DNA from: Salinispirillum sp049115955
GTDB taxonomy: Bacteria > Pseudomonadota > Gammaproteobacteria > Pseudomonadales > Natronospirillaceae
Direction: 5' to 3'
Length of the DNA: 64,000 nucleotides
NCBI GenBank assembly: GCA_049115955.1
Contig: JAGDZJ010000005.1
Span: 62,001 to 126,000 of the forward strand
The notes beneath the pieces are model-generated. The model was not told the origin of the DNA and did not search any database. It worked only from the letters and a program-made list of their open reading frames with translations. How positions within the stretch are numbered: the first letter of the stretch is position 1; each line of letters begins with the position of its first letter. Below, piece after piece: positions 37,201-44,073 of this stretch. The position numbers and the translations under genes were made by a program.

Positions 37201-37402
37201 GCACGCGCTCTACCAATCTACGGGCTTGCACTTTGATTTGCCGCGCTTCGTCAGCAGTCGATTGAGCCAACGGTAACAAGGCTTTCATCCAGCGGGTTTC
37301 GTCGACCGAGTAAAGCTGGGTGATGGCCTGCTGCCATGCGGCGCTGTCCCAGTGATCATAGTCACCGGTGAGCAGTCGCGTAGGTATGAATTGATCACTC
37401 AT
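34223..37402 (-). CDS. putA: Bifunctional proline dehydrogenase / delta-1-pyrroline-5-carboxylate dehydrogenase PutA
   Basis: PutA oxidises proline to glutamate in two steps, with FAD then NAD+, and passes electrons to ubiquinone. The start at ATG 37402 gives 1059 residues; the TTG at 37411 is less likely. The N-terminal half holds the PRODH barrel ('VRLVKGAYWDSEIKHCQQLG', 'FATHNAHTV', 'FEFQRLHGMGD'). The C-terminal half is an aldehyde dehydrogenase ('ISPWNFPLAIFLGQ', 'FTGSTETARVINRQLA', 'ETGGQNAMVV', catalytic C846 in AGQRCSALR). There is no N-terminal ribbon-helix-helix DNA-binding domain, so unlike E. coli PutA it should not repress its own gene. Confidence 0.96.
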   Translation of the reverse strand: MSDQFIPTRLLTGDYDHWDSAAWQQAITQLYSVDETRWMKALLPLAQSTADEARQIKVQARRLVERVRSESDVAHAVDKLLQEYSLDNEEGVILMCLAEALMRIPDADTADDLIRDKLSPANWAEHLGKSDSLLVNASTWGLMLTGKVVRLDSREKSPANLLAKLINSAGEPVIRQAMHQAMRIMGKQFVLGQSIKEALKNGKPYRAKQYTYSFDMLGEAALTEKDATRYLASYRQAIETLAAFNTQWPEGVPLPTISIKLSALHPRYEETQRERVLSELAERVLSLVEVARPNNIGITIDAEEADRLELSLALFERVYQHPSVQGFGNLGLVIQAYSKRALPVLGYLAGLARQQGDCIPVRLVKGAYWDSEIKHCQQLGTQGYPVYTRKENTDTAYLACARYLLSDAVQPHIFPQFATHNAHTVAAINSMGVGKAFEFQRLHGMGDALYDTFKKGEERSVRIYAPVGAHKDLLPYLVRRLLENGANSSFVHRLVDARTPVEELIASPVDLVASREQHSNTRILLPNALYGPERVNSRGHNLMIDAERSALMSKIAEFNNTQWRAYPLLSGKPDASGHTIDVKSPYDQQLAVGQVDFATAEQCQKALDIADAAFVDWYQTPVSQRAAVLERMADLLEDNEGELIALCTREAGKTLQDGIDEVREAVDFCRFYAREARNHFSDSIKLPGPTGESNELYYEGRGVFLCISPWNFPLAIFLGQVAAAVVAGNTVLAKPAETTSLIAARAVELFYQAGMPADVLQLLPGEGRVVGGALVPDARISGIAFTGSTETARVINRQLADRDGPIATFIAETGGQNAMVVDSTALPEQVVTDVIHSAFASAGQRCSALRVLCVQDDIGDRVIDLIKGAMEELHVGNPEDFATDVGPVIDAKAQDGLMTYVAEQTQAGKLVHQMTLPDACSKGTFVPPTVLSIGSIAELGREQFGPILHVLRFKAKELDAVLDAINGTGYGLTLGVHTRNEATAAYIEKRVRVGNCYVNRNQIGAVVGVQPFGGRGLSGTGPKAGGPNYVLRFATERTRTINTTAVGGNASLLSLGGDA

Positions 37403-37513
37403 GATGGACAACCCTAAAAATACTATTGTTCTGACACCTAACCTTAGTTCAGTTACCCGTTATCTTCTTGTCAAAAAAGTGGAAACTGTATTCCAAAGGT
37501 CTGTCGAAAATTG

Positions 37514-37552
37514 AAAAAAAGCCCCAGACAGCTTCTAGGGAAGCTCTGAGGC
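37514..37552 (-). terminator. Rho-independent terminator of the amino-acid ABC operon
   Basis: An imperfect hairpin spans 37521-37552 (core AGCTTC/GAAGCT, continued by CAGA/TCTG-type and GCC/GGC pairs around mismatches). On the minus strand it is followed by seven T's (37514-37520). It lies just after the ATPase stop and upstream of putA. Confidence 0.75.
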
Positions 37553-37580
37553 AAATACAACAAGAAGCGATTAAGCGCCG

Positions 37581-38303
37581 TTAACGCACCTTGGCCAGAA
37601 AGCGTTGCAAATGCTCGCTTTTGGGCTGATTGAACAATTTGTCTGGCGTATCGAGCTCATCAATAACACCTTGATGAAAGAATGCCACGCGGTCGGATAC
37701 GTCACGCGCAAACCCCATTTCATGGGTAACCACAATCATGGTCATGCCTTCTTCGGCGAGCAGACGCATGGTATCCAATACCTCACCGACCAGCTCAGGG
37801 TCTAACGCCGATGTGGCTTCGTCGAACAGCATGTAGTTGGGCTCCATGGCCAAAGCACGAGCGATGGCCACGCGCTGCAATTGCCCACCCGACAGCGCGC
37901 TGGGGTAAAGATTCAGTTTGTCTTCAAGACCTACATGGCACAGTTGTTTTTCTGCCAGTGCCATTGCATCGGCCTTGCTCATCTTACGGACCTTACGCGG
38001 TGCCAGCGCCACGTTCTCAAGCGCGGTCAGGTGTGGAAAAGCATTCCACTGTTGAAACACCATGCCGATTTTTTGCCGCAAATGGTTTAGGTTGGTTTTT
38101 TTGTCGTGGACGGCCATGCCATCGACTTCAATACCACCGGCCTGAATGGGCTCCAATCCATTAATGCAATACAGCAAGGTGGACTTGCCAGAGCCCGACG
38201 CCCCGATGATCGACAGGACTTCACCCTGTTGCACTTCGAGCGTGATGCCTTTTAATACTTCGACATCGCCGAATGACTTCCGTACGTTATTAATTTTAAT
38301 CAT
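37581..38303 (-). CDS. Polar amino-acid ABC transporter ATPase
   Basis: This 240-residue ATPase of the PAAT family has Walker A GASGSGKST, signature LSGGQLQRVAIARALAM and Walker B YMLFDEATSALDPELV, followed by 'MTMIVVTHEMGFA', typical of GlnQ/HisP-type subunits. The start is ATG ending at 38303 with AAGGTGG upstream, overlapping the permease stop by four bases; a GTG at 38315 is less likely. It powers the two permeases encoded upstream. It is the last gene of the operon and is followed by a terminator. Confidence 0.93.
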   Translation of the reverse strand: MIKINNVRKSFGDVEVLKGITLEVQQGEVLSIIGASGSGKSTLLYCINGLEPIQAGGIEVDGMAVHDKKTNLNHLRQKIGMVFQQWNAFPHLTALENVALAPRKVRKMSKADAMALAEKQLCHVGLEDKLNLYPSALSGGQLQRVAIARALAMEPNYMLFDEATSALDPELVGEVLDTMRLLAEEGMTMIVVTHEMGFARDVSDRVAFFHQGVIDELDTPDKLFNQPKSEHLQRFLAKVR

Positions 38304-38977
38304 GATCGTTGCCACCTTTTTTCAATGTACTCACCCGCCTTCGACAGCGGGAAGGACAAGGCAAAATAAAACAAGCCTGCAATACCCAGAATGGTGAAGG
38401 TTTCCGCCGTGCGGCCAATTAAGATTTGCGAAGCGCGCAGCAATTCCACATACCCCAATACAGATACGAGAGCCGAGTCTTTGATCACACTCAGCGCTAT
38501 GCCTAACCAAGAGGCGAAAACCGCACGAATGCCGACCGGCCACACCACATAGCGCATATCTTGCCAGTACGTCATCCCCAGTGAACGACTCGCCCGGCGC
38601 AACGGCTGCGGTACGGCCTCAATGCCGCCACGCGCCACAGAGGCGACCAATGCCGAGGTGTAGACAGACAACACGATGGTGCCCGACCAAAAGGCTTGCA
38701 TCGGGTAACCCATAATGGCGATAAAAGAATCGAACAAGATCAACTGAATCAGCAATGGAACGCTGCGGAAAACATCCAACACCGTGTTCACGCAAAATTG
38801 CACCAACCGATTACCGGCTGCCATAAACCACCCAAATACAATACCAAACAAGGTACCGACGGTGATGGAGATGACCGATATGTGCAGCGTTCGCAGCGCC
38901 GCCTCGCCCAGATAGAGCAAATCCTGGGGACGCAGGTCACCAAATATTTGTACCGTACTCGTCGCAGTCGTCATCAT
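38300..38977 (-). CDS. Polar amino-acid ABC transporter permease (second subunit)
   Basis: This 225-residue permease has about five helices and the PAAT loop 'SLVASVARGGIEAVPQPLRRASRSLGMTYWQ' region (GGIEAVP...A.SLG), which contacts the ATPase. It is similar in layout to the neighbouring permease, so the transporter has a heterodimeric channel. The ATG is coupled to the upstream permease stop by a four-base overlap. Confidence 0.91.
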   Translation of the reverse strand: MMTTATSTVQIFGDLRPQDLLYLGEAALRTLHISVISITVGTLFGIVFGWFMAAGNRLVQFCVNTVLDVFRSVPLLIQLILFDSFIAIMGYPMQAFWSGTIVLSVYTSALVASVARGGIEAVPQPLRRASRSLGMTYWQDMRYVVWPVGIRAVFASWLGIALSVIKDSALVSVLGYVELLRASQILIGRTAETFTILGIAGLFYFALSFPLSKAGEYIEKRWQRS

Positions 38978-39648
38978 CGACCTCCGGATTCATGGCGAAA
39001 CAGGCTGCGCCCAAGCAACCTCATACCAATCAACAGAACCTTCGCCATGATGTAATAAATCACAGCGGTAACAGCAAAGAATTCAAAGGCACGGAAGGTG
39101 CGGGAGTACAAGAATTGGGTTTCGCCCGACAATTCACGCAAACCGACCAGCATGCCCAGCGAGCTCATCAGCAAGACCCAAATGAACTGATTGGTCATCG
39201 GGTAATAGACCGCTCGTAAAAGCTGCGGCACCATCACGTACACTTGCGACTGAGTAGCACTTAAGCCCAATGAACGCGCGGCGCGTAATTGCGTGCTGGG
39301 TATCGCTTGATAGCCCCCGCGAAAGGTTTCCGCCATATAGCCCGCCGTATTAAAAGCCAAGGCCATTACCACGGTGGGATAAGGGTCAATAATGATACCC
39401 ACAGCCCCCAAACCAAATTTAAAGAAGAATAATTGAAACAACGCTGGCGTATTCCGTGCCACTTCGATCCAAGTATTAGCGAATAACCGCAAAGGCCATA
39501 TCGCCGACATCTTGGCAAAACAAATAAAGAACGCGATCACCGTACCTATTATCATGGATAATATAGATACTTCTAATGTAATCAGCGCAGCATCAAATAA
39601 TTGGGGTAGGGCGCGCCATACCGGCCGCCATAAGAACGTATAGTCCAT
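38974..39648 (-). CDS. Polar amino-acid ABC transporter permease (first subunit)
   Basis: This 224-residue permease has 'ITLEVSILSMIIGTVIAF', 'WIEVARNTPALFQLFFFKFGL' and the EAA-type loop 'GGYQAIPSTQLRAARSLGLS'. The E-x-x-R-N/G-T-P motif in the second helix region is typical of His/Glu/Gln-type permeases. It lies about 75 bases downstream of the binding-protein gene on the same strand. Confidence 0.91.
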   Translation of the reverse strand: MDYTFLWRPVWRALPQLFDAALITLEVSILSMIIGTVIAFFICFAKMSAIWPLRLFANTWIEVARNTPALFQLFFFKFGLGAVGIIIDPYPTVVMALAFNTAGYMAETFRGGYQAIPSTQLRAARSLGLSATQSQVYVMVPQLLRAVYYPMTNQFIWVLLMSSLGMLVGLRELSGETQFLYSRTFRAFEFFAVTAVIYYIMAKVLLIGMRLLGRSLFRHESGGR

Positions 39649-39723
39649 ACTGCATTACCTCCGCAGAGAGGATTATTAAAATTGGGCGCAGTTGCCTACG
39701 CCCAAACGTTTTAATAATCGACT

Positions 39724-40554
39724 TTAGTAATATACGTTCGGGGTGATCAACGACGGAGCTTCGCCACCAATCCACTTGCTGTACAGTTCTTCATAACGAC
39801 CCGTGCGCACTTGACGGTTGATGAACAAGTTCAGGTAGTTAATCCAACCGTACTCTGAACGCAACGTCATCATACCCACAACGTCAGCACCGAAAGGCGC
39901 AACAGGACCCAATTTCAGATCACCATAACGGCCTGATTCCACCACATTAGCCGCAGCGGTATCGGTCACAATAACTGCGTCTACCTGGCCTTGCGATACT
40001 GCTAGGAAGGACTCGTTTTCGCTTTGGAACGACAGGTAGCGCCCTGAATCATCACCCCAGTTGGCTTCTTTGTACGCGAGGAATTCGCTTTCGTAGGTGG
40101 TACCTACAGCAGCACCCACACGGGCAGTACGCAAGTCTTCCCAGGTTGAAATGTCTGAGTCAGCAGGGATCAGTGCTTGAAATTGGAACACCATGTAAGG
40201 AACGGTAAAGCCAACGGTTTGTGCCCGCTCTAGCGTATCGGAAGTCGAAGCAATCGCCACATCAACTCGGCCAGTAATCAGCGCCGGAATACGCTCGGCC
40301 CAAGTCACACCCACAACTTGATGATCTACACCCATGGCCGCGGCCAAGTCTGCACAGGTGTCCACATCCATACCCACAGGCTGGTTGTTCTGGTCGCGGA
40401 AGCCCATGGGCGGGAAGTCCAACACCACTGCGCAACGCAAGGTGCCGCGCTGCAATACGTCGTCGAGCTTATCGGCAACGGCGGTGCCTGCCAGCATACC
40501 GGCACTGATTGCGCCGACCATCAGATTCTTCAATATTCTATTCATCTTATACAT
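39724..40554 (-). CDS. Periplasmic amino-acid-binding protein (PAAT family)
   Basis: This protein of about 276 residues has a Sec signal ('ILKNLMVGAISAGMLAGTAVA') and a SBP_bac_3 fold. 'RGTLRCAVVLDFPPMGFRDQNNQPVGMDVDTCADLA' (split around residues 30-65) and 'ITGRVDVAIASTSDTLERAQTVGFTVPYM' contain the residues that grip the amino acid's charged groups, including the conserved 'T.ER...V.FT.PY' motif. I use the ATG at 40554; 40545 also fits. Specificity is not readable. Its neighbours putA, a chemoreceptor and an AraC regulator suggest an amino-acid-use locus. Confidence 0.88.
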   Translation of the reverse strand: MYKMNRILKNLMVGAISAGMLAGTAVADKLDDVLQRGTLRCAVVLDFPPMGFRDQNNQPVGMDVDTCADLAAAMGVDHQVVGVTWAERIPALITGRVDVAIASTSDTLERAQTVGFTVPYMVFQFQALIPADSDISTWEDLRTARVGAAVGTTYESEFLAYKEANWGDDSGRYLSFQSENESFLAVSQGQVDAVIVTDTAAANVVESGRYGDLKLGPVAPFGADVVGMMTLRSEYGWINYLNLFINRQVRTGRYEELYSKWIGGEAPSLITPNVYY

Positions 40555-40884
40555 AATGTATTCCACTATAAGTTATTGATCGCATGACAAACCCATGCTG
40601 GCGATAAATATCGCAGCGGATATCGTGGGTAGTTTTCGGGTGCACTCATTGCATTGCTAGGCCATCGATCGGGCTGTCTTTTTTATTTTTTCTTTGTATG
40701 CATGAGTCTCCTCAGGAGAGTCAAACGCAGCATCGCTAATATCGGACTTCAGTTCTTGTCAAAAACACCGATTCATTTTTCCAAAACTCCGGTATCGATA
40801 TTGAAATACGTTTTATCATTGATTTCTGGAGCTCTGAGTAATATTCAAATAGGACTATCATCACACCTCAGTCAGAGCAGAGTC
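40555..40884. other. AT-rich intergenic region between the binding-protein and chemoreceptor genes
   Basis: This divergent intergenic region of 330 bases is visibly more AT-rich than its surroundings and has a T-rich tract near 40678-40700. It must contain promoters for the amino-acid operon (minus) and the chemoreceptor (plus). An in-frame leftward extension of the chemoreceptor reading frame exists here but looks non-coding. I could not assign individual promoter hexamers with confidence. Confidence 0.5.
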
Positions 40885-42729
40885 ATGACCGTAAAACTCA
40901 GTTTTAATCAGAAAATGTTGTTCATGATTATCTTAACCATGGTGGGCTTTATTGGCGTGGCCCTGGTCGCGACGGGTGCACTGCGACAGATGAACAATAC
41001 CTCTCGCGTGGTCGATCAATTGACCAACCAACAAGACACCCTTAACGCCTTGCAAGTCGACTTGTTGTTGGCCGCCAACGCGTTGTCTCCTTCCGCCAAC
41101 CCAAATCAGCTTGCTGCCTTACCTGAGCGGCACTTATTGGTCTTGCAGCCCGGAGGGGCCGCCGGGCTTGCCGATAACACCATGGCCGACGGCTTGCAGC
41201 AGTGGGTTAACACCATGACGAAATGGCTGAACCTGCACGCTGAGCGCGGCATCAATCGGGAGTCGGGTGTTCGAGGGCAAGCCCAAGCCGCTGTTGAAAC
41301 CTTGCGCGGCCAGATGTTTTCCATGTTTAACAATGTCTTTCAATCTCTGCGTGCGCACTTAGACGCGCTGAATGACGACCCCAGTCCAGAAAACTTTGCG
41401 GCCGCTGATGCGGCACTGACGGCCTTTGAACAAAGTGCTGAAGACTACGATTTTATGGAACTGTACGGCCCTACTCTGGCTACTTTACGGCAAGCCATGG
41501 AAGCCATCGGTCACTTAGATGTTCAAATTGCCGAACACGATCTACAAGCCCGAACGCAACAGTCGGCCTTATTGGCACAGGTAAATGACCAACTAGCCGA
41601 ACTCGACAACCGTCTAACCTCTGCTCGCTCTGCCGCATTGAACGCCAGTGAGCGCGCCGAGCGTCTCATTCTAAGCGCGAGCATCAGTATTGCTTTGGTA
41701 GTGGTCGTGGTGCTTTGGCTCATGCAACGGCGAGTATCACGCACGTTGAACTCAACTGTAGTGACCTTAAACCGTATTGCGCAGGGCGATCTCAGCCAGC
41801 GGCTGATGGTCAATACGGGGCGTCAGGACGAGTTTGATAAGGTCGGTGAAGCCGTTAATCGTGTCACGCAAGATTTATCCACCGCGTTAACAGAGGTGCA
41901 GCGCGGTAGCGCTGAATTACAGCAGGGCGCGACGGCCTTGCGCAGCACTTTGCATGAACTGGTGGTGAGCAATGACGAAGCCAGTCGGCAAACCCAGTCG
42001 GTGGCGGGTTCAGTGCAAGAAATCGCGTCGACTGTGCATCAAATGGCCGAAGAAACAACGCAAGCACATCACCAAGCGAGCGATGCCAGTTCCGCGGCAG
42101 AGTCCGGCCACCACTCCGTCCAGCAAGCGATGACAGCGATTGAGTCCGTGCATGATATTTTTGGCACCTTGAATCAAAACGCCGCTGAACTGGAAAAGGC
42201 CTCTGAACGCGTCGACAGCGTCACCGATATGATCAACAACTTAGCGGAACAAACCAACATGCTGGCTCTTAACGCGGCTATTGAAGCAGCACGGGCAGGA
42301 GAAGCAGGGCGCGGCTTTTCAGTGGTCGCCGATGAAGTCCGTGGCTTAGTGGAAAAAACAGTACGAGCGACCAGCAACATCAATGGCATCGTGGGAGATA
42401 TGCAGGATCAGATGCATCGACTGCTGGACTCCATCACCGCAGGCAGCGCACAGGTCACACAAGGGAAATCGATGAGCGAACGAGCGGCCGAAGAGATCCA
42501 TCAAGTGAAGGCACTGGTCGACGACGTAGCCTCACGAAACCACATATTGGCCACCAGCATTGAGGAAATTGCTCAAACAACGGTGGTCATCAACGACAGC
42601 ATGACGCAAGTCACTGCGTTGGCCCAGGTCAGTAACGATAAGCTGCACGCTGTTGAGGGGTTTTCTGAGCAGGTGGCCGCTCAGACAGAGCAGCAGAGAA
42701 CCGTGACACAGAGGTTTCGCTGCACATAA
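40885..42729 (+). CDS. Methyl-accepting chemotaxis protein
   Basis: This 614-residue chemoreceptor starts at ATG 40885 (MTVKLSFNQKM). The longer open frame from 40654 adds 77 residues with no family character. TM1 is at about residues 10-32 and TM2 at about 261-282, flanking a helical periplasmic sensor of about 225 residues. A HAMP domain follows, then the signalling domain with the invariant hairpin tip 'EQTNMLALNAAIEAARAGE' at about 453-471. The C-terminal end reads 'QRTVTQRFRCT' and its TAA overlaps the first bases of a repeat element. The ligand may be an amino acid given the neighbouring ABC operon (inference). Confidence 0.9.
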   Translation: MTVKLSFNQKMLFMIILTMVGFIGVALVATGALRQMNNTSRVVDQLTNQQDTLNALQVDLLLAANALSPSANPNQLAALPERHLLVLQPGGAAGLADNTMADGLQQWVNTMTKWLNLHAERGINRESGVRGQAQAAVETLRGQMFSMFNNVFQSLRAHLDALNDDPSPENFAAADAALTAFEQSAEDYDFMELYGPTLATLRQAMEAIGHLDVQIAEHDLQARTQQSALLAQVNDQLAELDNRLTSARSAALNASERAERLILSASISIALVVVVVLWLMQRRVSRTLNSTVVTLNRIAQGDLSQRLMVNTGRQDEFDKVGEAVNRVTQDLSTALTEVQRGSAELQQGATALRSTLHELVVSNDEASRQTQSVAGSVQEIASTVHQMAEETTQAHHQASDASSAAESGHHSVQQAMTAIESVHDIFGTLNQNAAELEKASERVDSVTDMINNLAEQTNMLALNAAIEAARAGEAGRGFSVVADEVRGLVEKTVRATSNINGIVGDMQDQMHRLLDSITAGSAQVTQGKSMSERAAEEIHQVKALVDDVASRNHILATSIEEIAQTTVVINDSMTQVTALAQVSNDKLHAVEGFSEQVAAQTEQQRTVTQRFRCT

Positions 42730-42845
42730 AACCTCCTTTTCTCAAGCTAGCGTTGTTAAAAATGGACTCAAAATGCTCATTTACAGGAGTAAACTGCGCT
42801 TCTTCGGCCATTTTTGCCTAGCCAGCTTATCGCCTCTGAGGTTTT
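42728..42845. repeat. Palindromic repeat element, full copy A (118 bp)
   Basis: The element begins AAAACCTC and ends GAGGTTTT, perfect 8-bp terminal inverted repeats. Internal arms pair in nested order. Read on the minus strand they are AAGCTGGC with GCTAGCTT (one G-T wobble), AAAAATGG with CCATTTTT, and GTTTAC with GTAAAT around a short loop. The whole unit can form one long hairpin in RNA or single-stranded DNA. It lies between the convergent chemoreceptor and AraC genes and shares its first two bases with the chemoreceptor TAA stop. A second full copy is at 57570-57689. It may act as a bidirectional terminator or be a small non-autonomous mobile element. Confidence 0.85.
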
Positions 42846-42855
42846 AACCCTTTCC

Positions 42856-42887
42856 AACCTCCTTTTCTCAAACTGGCGTTGTTAAAA
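42856..42887. repeat. Half copy C of the palindromic repeat
   Basis: Ten bases after copy A, in the same orientation, the left half of the element recurs: AACCTCCTTTTCTCAA, four changed bases, then GCGTTGTTAAAA. It stops after the arm and lacks the centre and the other half. It ends seven bases before the AraC stop codon. This looks like a truncated second copy. Confidence 0.75.
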
Positions 42888-42893
42888 GCGGGC

Positions 42894-43670
42894 TTAATGT
42901 AGGCGGGGTCGGCGGTACTGGCTCGGCACCCGATCATGCACCTTGCGCATTGCTTTGGTCAGCGCACTCTGGTTAGCAAAGCCAACCTGTAAAGCGACGT
43001 CAGCAATGGGTTGTTGGGTGTGCTGCAGCAACCAAATGGCCGTATTTAAGCGCACATGCAACACATACTGATAAGGGGTTTTACCCGTCAACTGCTGAAA
43101 GCTGTGCTGAAACTGACTGACACTCAGGCAACACAAGCTCGCCATATCTGAGACTCGAATCACGTCCGCCAGATGCTGATGCAACCACGCGTCGACCCGA
43201 GCTAAATTGATTCGTCGTGACGGTTCAGACTGCAATGCCACCGCATCGGTCAAACGATGAAATAAACTGTGTACCAATATGCCGGTAACGTGTCCAGCCA
43301 GCCAAGGATCCGTAGGGTTATTGGCGATCTCGGTGCCTACCGAGCGCAACATGCGCACAAAAGGCAAATCCAATTCGACGTAGCGTGGCTTATCAAACAG
43401 TTGGCCAATTACTTGCGGGTGAATAAACGACATTGCGTGGGGTTTGGGGTCGACATTGACGATCAACATTTGGTTACTGCCAATGCCCTGAAACGCGTGA
43501 TTGTATTCCGACGGCACTAAACACCCTGTCCACGGTGTCACATCTCGCCCGCCTTCCCCTTCCAGTTCAAACTCGGCCCGGCCTTCAAGGCCAAACACCA
43601 GTTGATGGTGCGTGTGATGATGCGCTTGGTTGTGGCTGGCTAATTGCTGTAACTGCGCTTCTGTCGTCAT
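42894..43670 (-). CDS. AraC-family transcriptional regulator
   Basis: The 258-residue protein has an N-terminal cupin-like sensor rich in histidine ('HNQAHHHTHHQLVFGLEGRAEFELEGEG' region) and a C-terminal AraC double helix-turn-helix at about residues 160-255 ('MASLCCLSVSQFQHSFQQLTGKTPYQYV', 'IADVALQVGFANQSALTKAMRKVHDRVPSQYRR' parts). The second helix-turn-helix carries the family signature. Targets are unknown; nearest candidates are the chemoreceptor and the amino-acid uptake/putA genes. A half repeat element directly follows its stop. Confidence 0.9.
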   Translation of the reverse strand: MTTEAQLQQLASHNQAHHHTHHQLVFGLEGRAEFELEGEGGRDVTPWTGCLVPSEYNHAFQGIGSNQMLIVNVDPKPHAMSFIHPQVIGQLFDKPRYVELDLPFVRMLRSVGTEIANNPTDPWLAGHVTGILVHSLFHRLTDAVALQSEPSRRINLARVDAWLHQHLADVIRVSDMASLCCLSVSQFQHSFQQLTGKTPYQYVLHVRLNTAIWLLQHTQQPIADVALQVGFANQSALTKAMRKVHDRVPSQYRRPRLH

Positions 43671-43749
43671 GGCTCGCTGCCTGCGTGGGGCGAATATTTG
43701 CTATCATGTTAAACTCGCCCAGCAGACGGCATAGGCAATCTTACGTGGC

Positions 43750-44073
43750 ATGAGTGAAACGATGCATAAAAAACAGCCAAAAAGCAAGCCTGTATCTTCA
43801 TGGACCGTGTATGTCCTGCGCTGCGCTGATGCCACCCTGTATACGGGAGTAACGACGGACGTAAATCGCCGCGTGCGCCAGCATAATGGCGAATTGGTAG
43901 GCGGCGCACGCTATACACTGCCACGCCGACCGGTAAAGCTGGTGTATGAAGAAGCGTGGCCGAACCGTGCTGAAGCGTGTCGCCGCGAAGCGGCGATCAA
44001 AGCCTTACCACGCACAGAAAAACTGCAGTTATTGGCAAGCGAGACGTCAACGACCGAAACGGTCGATCAATGA
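43750..44073 (+). CDS. GIY-YIG nuclease-superfamily protein (UPF0213/YhbQ-like)
   Basis: This 107-residue protein contains a single GIY-YIG domain: 'VYVLRCADATLYTGVT' supplies the paired V-Y-V / Y-T-G strands, followed by the catalytic-type arginine ('DVNRRVRQHN') and the glutamate region ('EACRREAAIKALPR'). Family members of this size (E. coli YhbQ) are DNA-structure-related nucleases or proteins of unclear role. The polar tail 'SETSTTETVDQ' is extra. Its 3' end overlaps the convergent chemoreceptor gene by 27 bases. Confidence 0.87.
   Translation: MSETMHKKQPKSKPVSSWTVYVLRCADATLYTGVTTDVNRRVRQHNGELVGGARYTLPRRPVKLVYEEAWPNRAEACRREAAIKALPRTEKLQLLASETSTTETVDQ

Noticed and set aside
40654..40884. 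In-frame N-terminal extension of the chemoreceptor
   Set aside because: The 77 extra residues have no receptor features, the DNA is AT-rich like an intergenic region, and the ATG at 40885 gives a standard cytoplasmic start followed by TM1.
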